NCBI RefSeq assembly: GCF_041260155.1
Contig: NC_091940.1
Coordinates: forward strand, 24,041,870-24,105,869
Source: Ptychodera flava
Taxonomy: Eukaryota; Hemichordata; Enteropneusta; Ptychoderidae
Length of the DNA: 64,000 bases
Direction of reading: 5' to 3'
Part shown: positions 25,901-40,200 of the stretch, in pieces
How the letters are laid out: each line of letters starts with the position of its first letter
Numbering within the stretch: position 1 is the first letter of the stretch
Notes under the pieces: generated by a model
What the model was told of the DNA's origin: nothing
The model's database searches: none
What the model saw: only the letters and a program-made list of their open reading frames with translations
Made by a program: the position numbers and the translations under genes

Positions 25901-28900
25901 TAAAAATAGTAGAAAGTGAGCGACCAGCTGAAAGTTAGTTGAGGAGACCTTTAAACTTGTACACATATGCATATCATTAACATCTTATTGTCGGCTACAT
26001 GGACTATCAACCAAGATTTTGTCCTGCTATATCCTATGTACATCAAATGTAGTATTCATGAGGTATTTCTCAGACATGGATGTATTCCATTGTGTTAAGT
26101 TTTCACCTTCCAAAGTTCACATCACATTTTGAAATAAGTGAGAGATAATTATCTGTTAATGTTTAATCACCATACAGCCTTTCTCTGCCAAAAGTTGGCT
26201 ATCCTGTAGTTTTGATCTTTTCTGTAGCGATGGGATGAAGTCAGCTAGTAGAAACAAAATGTAAAGTTTAAGTTGCCGCACACCTCAAAATTGAAAGACT
26301 TAACGCTTTGGTCAAAATTTCTTTAAGGAAACGTTCTCTTTCCTAATAAAGAATAAAATTTAGGGGTCACTGTGCAAAATTTTGTACATGTACTAGAGAA
26401 ACAAATTTCCCAATATTGAGCAACTTGTGAAAATCGAAATGGCTGCCATCCCTGTGTTTGACACGATGGGAAAAAATAAAACTTTTGAATTTCACAAAAA
26501 TACACAAAAACTGGTGAAACTTTCTTAACTCCATTAAAATGAGCCCCCCACATGTGGTAGACCCAAAAAAAGTATTGTAAAAGCTATATAGTCCAAATAT
26601 CTGTCCCAAGATGCATTCTTCCTTACCTTTTGAACGCCATAGTAAATTTTTGATGCCATTATAAAATATTTCCAGTCAATTTTATTCAGAATGTTGCTAA
26701 AATTTTGATAAAAACCATAGCCAATAAAATATGATGTCCATTTGGTCCAAAATTATCAAAAAAATTACAGAAAAATTCATGAAAATTGGAAAAAAAAAGT
26801 TGCACTAAAATTTTGGCGGGAAAAATTACAGCACTCATGGGGTTATAACTGTACAGTAATATTTGCAGTGTGTGACTTTCATACATTTAGCAATTCTTTG
26901 AGGTCACACACAGGTCTGAAATCAGGAGTTTATGCAATCTCACAGCAAAGGGTAAACTTGATTTTTATGGCGTGCATTTGCCCTTCATTAGTGAACGTAA
27001 ATACTCGTAGGTCTTCCCAGAAAGACTTTTTGTTGAATCTTTCTATTAGGATTTGAAAAACCAGCTTGCATGGCTTCTGTTAACAAGACTGCAGTAACCA
27101 TGCTAGTTTCTGTTTTCTCTGAAGTTCTAACACGGTGAGAATGGGTGAAAAATAACGCAAATTTGAAAACAACAGTCCTTCCACCATCAGTCCAGAAGCT
27201 CACTTAGATTATGTTTGGATTACCATTACTGCAAAGACAAGGCTTGATATGGATTGATCTGGGACTTTGTCATGGCTTTTTCTAATCATCGAGTCATCGA
27301 GGAGTTTATCAACTTGCAATTGGATAATTTGGTGATAATGTACCGTGTCAAAAATGTCAACTTCAAAGTGGCCACTCTCATTTCCTGTTTTGATTTCACA
27401 CCCTTTCTTAGGTGACTACAACGCTGCAACTTTGCCACCTGTATTCTTGTTATATGTTAGCGCAGTACACAAAACGTGAAAAATATTCAAAGTTTGAAGT
27501 TCATTAAACTATGGGGATATTTTACACTAATTATCAGCATGGAAAATGTCAAAATGCTGTAATTTAACTGATAAAATTGATGTGCAAATAAAATGTACAA
27601 TATTCACCAAAGCGTTAATTGTTGTGTATCCATATCAAAGCCTGTTACTAAAAAAACCCAGCCCTGTTTCCAGACCAGTAATGGAGGGATTGTGGTTAAA
27701 AGAATTGATTGATTTTGAGCTATTTTGCATACCTTTAGGCAATATCAAAAGAACTGGTTGAGATGTTTGTGAAGAGTACTTATTTCTTTGATCCCGTTGG
27801 ATAACATAATGTAAAGGCTGTAATGTAGGCCTAACCCACAATAAACGCAAGGCTCTGATAAACAACAAGACAGTGTGTGTAAACAAGTAGTGTGGGCTGA
27901 TAGTGTTTGCTTGTGACTGTCAAAAAGGGGATGGTGTGTTTATGTGAAGTCATAATCTACGCCACACCTTTTCATTGGGTCACTGAGAGTGCAACCTACG
28001 GTAGCATGTTAGCACATGATAGTTTGTACTGTAACCAGCCTACAGTAATGGTATATATATAAACAATGAAGGCTTCATGGTTACTTTGAGGTCAAGTGCA
28101 CTTTGTGGACAGATTTTCAGGCTCACCAAATCTTACCGTTCTTTATGGGCGTGTGGCCCATATGGATTCACTTTTTAATTTGCTGAAAAAAATGGTCATA
28201 AATTATGTACTGTAATTTTGTTTTTCGTTTTCATACAGAGATAGTGTGATCCATCGCGTAAAGAAAGCTATCCAAGTGCCACTTCTAGGAAGTATTTATG
28301 TCCTCCTCCACTTAAAAAAAAGAAAACCATTGGCAATAGAATGGAAAACCCCCTCTACTGACTATTATAAAACCAGAGTGGTTCACAGAAAAGCTACATA
28401 GAGAATCCCATAATTATGATAATGTGAGAGCACGTTTCAAAGTACCAATTTGTGAAAATTTGTTTTGTCACTCATTTTCAAATGACATTGATGATTATCA
28501 TGTGGGGAAAGGATGTCTTCATATTCCAAAAGCCAAAGGAAGGACATAAAATGAGCCATAGCTTTACTCGAGTACAGACAGTAAGACTCTAGTACAGATC
28601 AGAATTGTTGATTCTTACAAGCCACCGGTAAACATGATAAGAAAGTTTGGCAACTTTATCTCTAGTTTGTGATTTGTGCATTCGGTCTGATTTAACTGTG
28701 ATGCTGCAATATTGTGGTTCATTACAGGTCTGAAAAGAATGGTATCAGTAGAGAATGGTGCCCAGGTGAGCAAAACTGTCTCTTTCTGTGACATGTTTTG
28801 AATGCTCCACTCACATTTTCATTTCCCCCGAAGTGTTTCAGGTTGAAATTTATCAAAATTTTTTGAGACAGACATGGTTTTTGAAGTTTTGAAACACTTT

Positions 28901-31157
28901 TTGATGATCGTTTGCAGCTTTTATAATGTTTATGTTTGTCCGTTTATCAGGAAAGGTATATCTTGGGTGGAAGCCAACAAGTGAGTGAAAAGATAGCAGA
29001 TCTGATAGGCTCAGGTGAGTATTGACTTTCTTTGCTATAGTGTGTCATTCGCATAACCCCTACATGACCTGACAACCTGGTATTTTGCAGTTGTATGCAA
29101 TCGTCATAGTCATTAACATTTCAATGATAGAAAAATTAAAGTTTTAGCTCAAAGATAGTCTCTGTTTAGTCTTTAAAATTTGTGAATATGGTTGCCTGTT
29201 GTTGTTAGTGTTAAAATCAAAGTATTAGATTTGCAGTAATGAATCACATCAAAATTTAAGGTCATATAACTTAAGGATCATGGAAATGCAAAGCTACACT
29301 GTAGACCTGGTCCATTCTTCTTGTGAAAGTAGAAAACTCAAAGTTGCCTAATTCAATTAATGTCAATGCTGAGTGAGTATGCCTTTGTTTTAACCCAAAC
29401 CAACAGACAGTGCCTCATTCCCAGTGTTTATTTAGGTAGTCACACCTGTATTAGAGTGTGAAGGGGTCAAAATCCATAGCGTAGTCATTGGTGTCAATAT
29501 TCTCTTCACGAGTGTGAAAAATACTACACTGGATTGCGTATCTTGTCTTGGAAAAATCTTGACATCTCACAACATGATTTCAGCAGTTCTGCCAATTTTC
29601 TGATCCAACTGATAGAGGGCGCTCTTCAAAAAATTCCAACAAGACAGTAAACTTCAAAATAAAGTTCAGGTTTTGTAAGTAAAACTGCCTGTCCATCATA
29701 TCACAGTGGTGTTTTTGTCACCTTTTGCTGAAGGAAATGAAAATGAATATCATATTACTTCTTGTCTTTTGCGATTTTTAAATCATACATTTTGAAAAAA
29801 GAACTTGATTAGACGAGGGTTCTATCTGCAAGAAAAGCAGCAAACAGGCAAGATCAGTTTTCACAAGTAACACGTAGCAGCTGACTGCTAATTTGAAGAC
29901 AGGGTACATGTTAAAAATACACAATTCATCTTTTAGTGTAATTTCACCATAGCAATCTGCAGGAAAGGGAGTCAACGGTCATATTGAAAACAGTCATTTT
30001 AGCAGTGAGTGAACCTGTATGGTTTCTGTATCAAACAAATATTTTACATATGAGTCATGCGGGGAAAGGCAGGACTTAGTAACTGTCAACGTTTCAAAAA
30101 ATCTGTGTCTCTCAAATAGCTGTAATTTTTTTAGCACATCTTTGCTTTGTAACTTTACTTGAACAACACAGCTGTCATGTCTGCTTATTTCACGGAAAGC
30201 AAATGAGAAATCTCACTGACAGGACTATTGCGCTGCCCAGTGTGTAAGAATTCATAAAATGCTGGTTATGTGCAGAGGATATTCTCAGGATGCACAACAT
30301 GTAAGGCATTGCTTTCCTAATCACAGCACTGGTACTTTTATTAACTACAGTCTGGTTTTTTCACAAAAACATGCTCATTGCTCTGTATAACAAAATATTC
30401 TTGTCTTTTGGTTTATTTGTTTTTTTCACAGAAAAAGTCATTTTCAACAGCGTTGTTACATCAGTAACACAGAACGATGGTGTTGTCAAAGTGTCAACCA
30501 ATGATGGCAGGGATTTTATGGTAATGTGGTGGTATTGCTTGCTTTCATGTCACAGTGGATAATGTTGATCATATTTTATCAAATTAAATTTGTTCACTTT
30601 TTGACTCAAAACTTAAATGACCAAAGGTCAATGTGCAATCTATAATGCCCTCTTTCCTTTTATAATTTCCAAAAAACATATTGTCTACATTAAATTTTAA
30701 CCTGAAGTGCAAGAGGAGAAATTAACAAGTTCTCTTGTTGCTTCCAAGTTCTCTTGTTGCTTGGCTCTATAAAATATTTCCTTCTAGTATTTTTAACTAT
30801 CTTGAAAATTGAGGGCACTATTTAGCATCTTCACTCAAGCTTAGTTTGCCCTGTGACCGTTCAGCTTCAGAAACAGTGTGTGAACAGAAACTCTGATCAT
30901 CAAAACAAGACTTCCGTTTTCCTCATGGCTTTAATCTGTCTTCCAAAGCCCACGTTCTTCTCCAGTATGAATTACGAAAATATCTGTACTCATTTAAAGT
31001 AATTTTACAGAATTTTACTGCTTTCTCTTTCAAAGCAATTTTGGATTTTGCCTCTCAAGTTATGGATGCAAATGCTTTAAATGAAATCATGATTTATATA
31101 GAGTGATGAGTCAAATGGAATATTTGAACTGCTCTCTTTAGTGTAATCACTTTATTT

Positions 31158-31200
<43 letters not shown>

Positions 31201-34200
31201 TTAATTTTACAGGCTGACTATATTGTACTTGCCATTCCACCAATCAAAGTGACAGAAATAGCCTTTCAGCCTGTGCTACCCTTTGAAAAAGATACGGTAG
31301 GTAAACATTTTTTAATGAAGTGATTTTCAATGTATTTTTGATAATTTTGCTAAATATTTGGCAATGTAAGTTTTTGCGGCCAAAACAAAGTGACAATGTT
31401 TCGACTGGAAGAAAAAAGACACAGTTTGTTGCTGAGAATTGTTTAAAAAATAACACTTATTAATGGGACAAAGTCGGCCATTTTTAATGAATTTTGTTTG
31501 ATACGAGATACTTCTTTGAAAGATAATGAATGGGTGATCATGTATATATTCGACCCCAGTTTTAGACACGATACATGTAACCAATACAAAAATGAATTAA
31601 TGGTCATGACCATTAATGCATTTTAGGATGGTTTCATTTAATTTGTCTAAAACTTGGGCAAAATATATGCATGGTCTCCCATTTATTCAGTATCTTTCAA
31701 CATGTCAAACCATATAAGAAGTATCTCGTATCAAACAAAATTCATGAAAAATGGCCAACTTTGTCCCTTTGACCCGATCCAACACAGTTTGTTTAAGGCC
31801 ACATCCCATAAGCTGCATCTTTAACAAGGAGAAGAAGATTAGTGTTTACATCACGCCCCTGTAACTATGACTGCAGCCAAGTTTCAGACAAAGCTGCACT
31901 TTCAAACATACTGTAATGTGGTCCTGTGAGGAGAGTGCTGGCCCTACCTGTATCCTGCTATGATTTAGGCTATTTTTAGATTTAACCCTTTCACCACCAT
32001 GGTTTGTCCAAAATCCATTGTTTTCTATGGTAAAGTTGGACCTGTATACAGGGAATTGGGGGTGAAAGGGTTAAGTTCTTTTGACCTCAGTGAAATTAAT
32101 AGACTTTTCACCAGAGGCATTAGTGGTTTCCCATGTCACCAAGGAAACATGAATGGCCGAAGTGTAAAAGTAAAAATTATTTTTAAAAATACAGTATGGA
32201 AATACATTATTCTTTAGTGAGCAGAAATGTATAGACTGTCAGTTACTACTGTACCGATGTTGTTATCAACCAACTGTAGGAATGTGTTGCTTAGTTTTAT
32301 CGTATCTTTGGATTTATAGATGCTTCAAGAAATATACATGAAGAAATGTGTCGGTGCAGGATACAAACTCTTTGCCTTTTATGACAGACCCTTTTGGAGG
32401 GAGAGAGGTAAAACAGACTTTTGAAAATATTTATGCAAACTATTGCAAGAAATGTGACATGACTGGGAATCAAGCCTATTGCCTACCTGTAGTGTGAACT
32501 TAATAGTCAACAATGGAATTTCAGGTACACAGACACATGACAAGATTGATGATATGGTTTCAAAGTGGGTATCAGGACGAAAGTGACTTGAATTTGAAAA
32601 ATCCTCACGAAACATATATATCACCACCAAATATGGCAGTGTGTTTAAAAAAGAAGAGTGAACGAAAAGATGAAAATATGGTTGATAATTTTTGTTATGT
32701 GTGTATTTGGCTTTCTACAGGTTTGAACGGTAACACAATTAGTGATAGCCTTGTTCACGTTACATTCGACGGAACCAAAAGTGATGGTTCATATCCGTCA
32801 TTAATGGGGTAAGTAAGTATTGGAACTTTACAGGGTTCAAGTACTAAGTAACCAGTAACCTGCAATTTCACTATTAAAATTCAAACACACATGCAAACCT
32901 CCCATACACTACAGAAATTTATCAGTGCGCTGGGCCTCTAGGTTCTCACATTTTGCAAGTCAATAGCTATTTCCCTTGCTGTTTTATGAGGGTAGTGTAT
33001 TTTTGGTCTGGTATCACACCACAAAAAATTCAGAATTTAGAAACTGTCCTACAGTATATTGACATATTTTTGTCATGTAGATTTGCATTAAGGGTTTTCT
33101 GATTTCTGTGTTTTTTCCCTTCAACAATGTAGATTAATTGCCGGGGACAATGCAAGGCTGTTGTCATCTCTGTCAGCGGAAGATAGGTAAGGACAATAGT
33201 GCTTTGTAATTATTCCATGATTTACACCACCAGCGATTTTAGCTAGTAACGCATTCTCATAATTGTAGTTTTCTGAATATTTGAAAACTAACAAACAGAT
33301 TTTCACTTGTTTTAATTTCAAATTTTAAATTCCATTTGTACAGGATATTTGAGGATGTGCTGGTGGTGGCTTTACTTGTTTTTGTACCTACAGCGAAATC
33401 TGTCAAAACCAAACACTGTTTAAATTGAACCCTTTTCCCAGTCCCATTCCAGTAGAACTCCATGTTAAAAGGACCTCTATAAACCAAAAAAAACTCTCCA
33501 AAATTAAAGATTGTTCTCGGTCCCTGAACAGTTCTGTTAAGATAGGTTTTACTGTAATTGATTTTTTAAATTAAATATTCAATATTTATGTTTCTATATT
33601 GAACATTTAAAAAAAATTTAATCCACTCTGTTTTAAAAATCAACTCTTCTTTTTTGATTTCTATTTGTTTTAAATTCCCCCTTTGAGATAGTTTACACCG
33701 TTCGTAAAAGTATACATAGAGCAATACATTTGTAAAGACAAAATGTGATATTCCCCATTTTCTATGACATTTACCATCCGTTGTTGTTCTTGAACGATGG
33801 AGCCTTTGTTCAGGAGACATATTGATGGCACTGTCATATTGTCAGAGTATAAAAAATAGATTTTATATTTAGATTATCAAGCCACTCATCAGTAAAGACA
33901 TGAATGTAGGGCTTCAATAGATGATGGCAGTGGCTGTATTTATTTTCAGAAAAATAAAGAATCGTGTGCAAAAATAGAATGGCTACAATTTCAAATGATT
34001 AAGTGTGGGTAGGCAAGCATTACATGAGAGTGCTTCTTTTTGAAAACAAGTCACCCAAAGGACATTCCACTCATACACTGTGTAATATCAACTGGGTTTT
34101 CATTTTTCATTGAATCCCATAATGCATTTATAATCAAAATAAAGCGTCCAACGTTCATGATAAACATGACGGTAAATTGTAGAATACACAAGGTCAAACC

Positions 34201-37200
34201 CTCAGCTTTGTAACATTATAGGTAGCTTGTGCTTGGTATGTCTGAAGATCTCAGTCAAATAATTGTAGACATTGAAAGTCTGCAGGGGAGTACTTTTGAG
34301 ACATTTCCAATTTTGACCATTGCCATATTTCACTTGCAGAAAGAAGCGCGTATGTGAGCATTTTGCCAAAATACTGGAATGTGAAGAAGCGCTCTATGTG
34401 AGTACAGTATATTTCAAATATAGTTATGACAAAACTTTGAATATTCAATCACGATGGCATGAAATATCACCCCTTTCATTTGAGGGATTTTCTTTCTGTC
34501 ACAGCAATACTGAATAAAACACTCTCACAAAAATGGATGCCAAATCAACCATTTTGTGTGAATACAACGATTAGTAATCTTTGTCAATAATACATTGAGC
34601 ATGCCATCAGAATTGTAACAGTCATCATTTATGTCCAGTATAAACATGTCATAATATCCAAAATATACAGAATGATATCTCTATCATGTAGAAAATGAAA
34701 AAAGCAATATATTCTCTGTCATATATTAACTGCATTCTGAATTTTGCAGTACTTAGTTAAGGCAGTGTTTCCAATTTTCTCACAGGAAAGAAAATTTTTT
34801 GAAGTCATGTTAGGATTAATTCTACCTTTTCACACTCACACCTCTATATTTTGATACAAATGCTATTGTTTCATGTGGCAAATTTGGACTTCCCCATGTG
34901 GAAATTGGTTGAAAGGACAACAGGGACAATAAGCTGTAAATTTTGATGAGATGTTCAGTATTTTTAGTCCCCACGGACACCGTCGGGGGGACTTATAGGT
35001 TGGTCATGTCCGTGCGTGTGTGCGTCGTGCGTGCGTGCGTGCGTGCGTGTGTGCGTGCGTGCGTGCGTGCGTCCGTTCACGCAGATATCTCAGAGATGCA
35101 AGAAGCGATTTCATTCAAACTTGGTACAAGGATTACTTCATATGTCATACAGATGCACGTCGATTTGTTTTGTGATACGATCCAATATGGCCGCCAGGCG
35201 ACCATTTTATTACGATTTTTTCATGTACAGAGCCATAACTCAGACATGTTTCAACCGATTTTATTCAAAGTTGGTACAAGGACATTGACCAATGTCATAG
35301 ATATGCACGTCATTTTGTTTTGTGATACGATCCAATATGGCCGCCAGGCGGCCATTTTATTACGATTTTTTCATGTACAGAGCCATAACTCAGACATGTT
35401 TCAACCGATTTTATTCAAAGTTGGTACAGGGACATTGACCAATGTCATAGATATGCACATCAATTTGTTTTATGATACGATCCAATATGGCCGCCAGGCG
35501 GCCATTTTATTACGATTTTTTCATGTACAGAGCCAGATCTCAGACATGTTGCAATTGATTTTATTCAAAGTTGGTACAAGGACATTGACCAATGTCATAG
35601 ATATGCACGTCATTTTGTTTTGTGATACGATCCAATATGGCCGCCAGGCGGCCATTTTATTACGATCTTTTCATGTACAGAGCCATAACTCAGACATGTT
35701 TCAACCGATTTTATTCAAAGTTGGTACAAGGACATTGACCAATGTCATAGATATGCATGTCAATTTGTTATGTGATACGATCCGATATGGCTGCTGTGTG
35801 GCCATTTTGTTACGATTTTTTCATATGCAGAGGCATAACTCAGGCATATCTCAACCGATTTTATTCAAAGTTGGTACAAGGACATTGACCTATGTCTTAC
35901 ATATATACGTTGATTTGTTATGTGATACGATCCAATATGGCCGCTAGGCAGCCATTTTATTACGATGTTTTCATGTACAGAGGAATAACTCAGACATGTT
36001 TCTACGGATTTTATTCAAAGTTGGTACAAGGAGATTGACTAATGTCATACACATGCATGTCAATTTGTTATGTGATACGTTCCATATGGCTGCCTTTCGG
36101 CCATTTGTTACGATTTTTTCATGTCGAGGGCCATAATACTCTAAGGCATATCTTAACCGATTTTATTCAAAGTTGGTACAAGGACATTAACCTATGTCAT
36201 ACATATGTATGTCAATTTGTTTCTTGATATGATCCAATATGGCTGCATGGCAGCCATTTTGTTACAATTTTTTCGTGTCCTTAGCCAAAACTTGGGCATG
36301 TCTCAACTAATTTTATTCACCGATTTTATTCAAACTTAGTACAAGGACATTGACCTATGTCATACATATGCACATTGATTTGTTTTATGATACAATCCAA
36401 TATGGCCGCCGTGTGGCCATTTTTTTCTGATTTTTTCATGTCCGGAACCATAACTCAGATATGTATCAAGCAAATTTATTCAAAGTTGGTACAAGGACAT
36501 TGACTTATTTATACATATGTATGTCGATTGGTTTCACGAGATGGTCCAATATGGCCACATGGTACTAATTTTGTTACGGTTGTTTCATGTCGAGAGCCAT
36601 AACTCTGGCAAGTCTCAACTGATCTTATTCAAAGTTGGTACATGTACATTGACTTACGTCATACATATACATGTTGATTTTTTAAACAGTAAGATCAAAT
36701 ATCGCTGCATGGCGGTGATTTTGTTACAATTTTCAGATGTACAGAGCCTTAACTCAGACATATTTCCACCAGTATCATTCAAAGTTGGTACAAGGACATT
36801 GACCTATTTCATACATATGCTCGTCAATTTGTTTCACGTCATGTAGCAACAACATGTCAATTATTGAAGTTTCGTAAGTAGGCTGATATGTCAAGAAATA
36901 CGTACTGCATCAAATTCATGAAACTTTATACAGATGTTAACTGATGTTAAGGTCACATTGCTTTAACATTGAAAAAGACATTTATCAGTGTCATTTTAAT
37001 TAATTTGTAATTGCATAAGTAATGAACTTTCCTAATTAGGGTGATATAGCCACAAATTAATACAACGTCAAATGTGATGAAACTTGATACAGATGTTGAT
37101 CTCATAGTGTTGTAAATACTGCATCAAACTTTATGAAATATGGTACCAGTGATAATCTGTCAAGTGTTAGAATTGTATGCAAAAATGTTTTGCAACATCC

Positions 37201-40200
37201 TGTTGATTAATTCCTAGTTAACTCATTTTATGAACTTTAGGATGGTGGCCTACATTGGTTTTATGTTTTCATCACCATGGAACTCATTCTTGGCCATTGA
37301 GCGCCATCTGTATCAAAGTATTTTTATCACAGACCTAATTAATGAAGATGACTCTATCCTCCTAGGACATGCAATCAAAGTACCCATTAACAAGTGGGGA
37401 CTGTGTCATCAACGATGACTTGTTGTTCTGTAACGCAGGTTTTATACTCGTCTGCCAGTAAAGTACAGTGCAATACAAAGTGTCAGCCTAACCAAGACGA
37501 TGCATTCTGTATGCAATGCAGTATTATTGGTGGCAAATTGAGACTGCTCCAAAGTGAAAATTCCACAGTAACATAGAATGTTAAACACACATACAGGCTG
37601 TGTTGACAAGTTGAAGACCTGGCATTTGGACATATTTTTAAAAAAAATTTTCAGCAATAAATAGAACTGAAAGTTAATATTCAGCTTCAGTGGTTACTGA
37701 AACTTTTGTTTCTGAATTTTTTACTCTTGCAGCCAATAGACTATGTTGAATACAATTGGATGGAGGATGAATATTCCAAAGGCTGTATTGGTATGATGCC
37801 CATCGGTTCCTTAGTCAAGTATGGCAGGTACAGCTTGGAAATTATTGTACATCTCTTACAGAGTTTTCCAAAATTACATCAGGATCAATACAAGTAGGCC
37901 TGAAATGGTTAAAATCCAATATGTCCTGCACGAGAGATACACTGTGACAGTTATGATGCCTTGGTATTCATTTTCTAAAAGAGCCATGCAAATATGCCAT
38001 TCTGATGACCACATTTCTTAACAATTTTCAGTAGTATGTGATTTTGGAAGTCAACATTTTGTTGTTATAAAAATGCATAGTCTTGCTTGAAAGTTAATAA
38101 CTGTGGCAGTTCAGTACAGAAATTCATCAGATATGGTCGGAAGTGCTCAATCAAATTGGTGTATCTATATCAATAAAGCTATCGGGATATGGGGTCATGC
38201 AGAAGACATGAAAACAGGCGATTACTATTTGCCTTTGCTTTCTATTCACATCAAATCAAAGTAATTTTTCAAAGCCCTCAGTTTTGATCCTTTCCAAGGA
38301 GAACTCATCCATGCAATAGGTACATTTTGACCCTCAAATCTTCTGTTGCAAAGTTAAGCAAAGTTTTTGTTCTTTTTTTTGCCCGGAACACAGATATATC
38401 AGAGAATCTCATGGCCGTGTTTTCTTTGCTGGGACAGAGACAGCCACAAAGTGGCGTGGATACATGGATGGGGCCGTACAGGCCGGCGAGAGAGCGGCTA
38501 GAGAGGTAAGACCGATAGTTGTAAACATGGGAGCTGATTACCCCTTTCTTATTATTCATACATGTATTCATACACTATTGTTCTATAAAACTCATGATGA
38601 ATGATAGGGTTGAAACAAAGCCGGATGGTACATATGTAACAAAAATTTGTCGTTAGAACACAATGACAGCACATTGAGAGAGATACATTCTGCTACAATA
38701 TTCCCAGTTCAGTCACCACACAGATGTTAATTAAAATCCTGCACTAAAGCCCCAATAGCTGCGAATTTTATGCATTATTTTCATGATTTTATTTTCAAAC
38801 CAAAGTTGGTACATGTAAATGTGCTAATGCAGGATGCATATAGGAGTATCACTGCTTACTGATTTGGACCATGCCTACACGTTGTAACAGGTTAAATAAT
38901 AAACCGGTGCTGCACTCCAAAAATGGTGCCCCATGGACAAGCACGAAAAATGCAGTTTTTCGTGCACATACACATGTTGATCATCCAAGAAACAAACATA
39001 ATACCATTTACTCAAATGCATCATACAAAATGGTGTGTCATATGATTAGTTTTTGAAAATGGCGGGAAATCCAAGATAATGTTAAAACTTTTCAATTTAC
39101 TAGCCACTTTTGAAACTTATGACAGTGTTATACACTTTTCCAGTTTTTAATGGGTCTTGTTCAAAAGAAACTCTTGGAAAACTTAGGATATTTTGAGATC
39201 GTTTTGTTACACAATCACAGATATTGGGGCTTTAAAAGTGGGAACAACGATATTACTTCTGACTGATTCATCAGCCTGCAGGATTGGTTTTGTTGGTTTG
39301 GGTCCCATGAGTGAGCCTTCTTCTCTCAAAATTCAATTTTGATACCTGTACATGTGTTCACATTATATGTTTGCAGTGAATATCACCAATACAATTGTAG
39401 ATAAATGAACGACGGCCTCCATTTGCCACAATCTATAGAACAGAGGCTTACCTTTTTTGTTGATATCTGTTTCCAAGTCTGTTTACAGTTTGTCTCTATA
39501 TGTAAAAGTGTTAGAATACTCTGTATTCTGCAACACCTTACAATAAAACATTTAATCTCATACTTTCATGCACTAAGAAGTTAAATTAAGTTCACGGTCA
39601 AAACAAAAGGAAACTTAAAACTTTAAAAGTTGAATGGTGCTGACTTGTGAGAAGCTATGCCTGGAATCTATGTACAAGTGTTTCACTGACATGGGAGCCT
39701 TCTTCTCTCAAAATTGAATAATGAATCGGAAATGATAACATGCATTAAGAAAATGGTTTCAATAAGTATTGTTTTAGCATGCAAATCTAACTAGCTAATT
39801 ATCATGGTGATGCACACTACATGAATGTGAACTCACATCTTCTTGTTTTTTACTTCGCTAATAACAGGCTTTACATGCCATGGGTAGAATTTCAGAAGAC
39901 GAAATCTGGCAGGAGGAACCAGAGTCAGAGGCAAGTATTTACTGTCTTGTTGGTGTAGTTGACATCATCGTCATTTCTGGTGCCATTTTGATTCAATCAG
40001 TAACAAACAGTGACAGGATGGTTTTGCTATTGCTTTTTCCACTCTGATTTTGCTTTTATCAGATGACATGTATTGTCCATCCATGATCCACTGTGTGAAT
40101 ACGATTTGCAATAATGCTTGTCTTTACCAAGCAAGACCGTGGACCACCTAATACTGACTGTGTCTGTTCATGGCAGGTTATAGCAATTGGTCTACAATTT

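Larger units (their letters stand above)
34966..37402 (+). mobile_element. Hairpin-microsatellite-tandem array element C (intron 14)
   Basis: Begins with a stem-loop, AGTCCCC-a-CGG-aca-CCG-tc-GGGGGGACT (34966-34993), runs into a GTGC/GCGT microsatellite, then CACGCAGATATCTCAGAGAT and TTCATTCAAACTTGGTACAA, and then a 150-bp tandem array. The right edge, GTGGGGACT at 37394-37402, is the exact inverse of the first nine bases. It has no transposase gene. The long frame running through it (34943-35947) exists because 150 is divisible by three. Confidence 0.8.

Noticed and set aside
34943..35947. 334-codon frame resembling a repeat protein
   Set aside because: It is a product of the 150-bp array period; the start lies in the hairpin/microsatellite and later units break it by stops.
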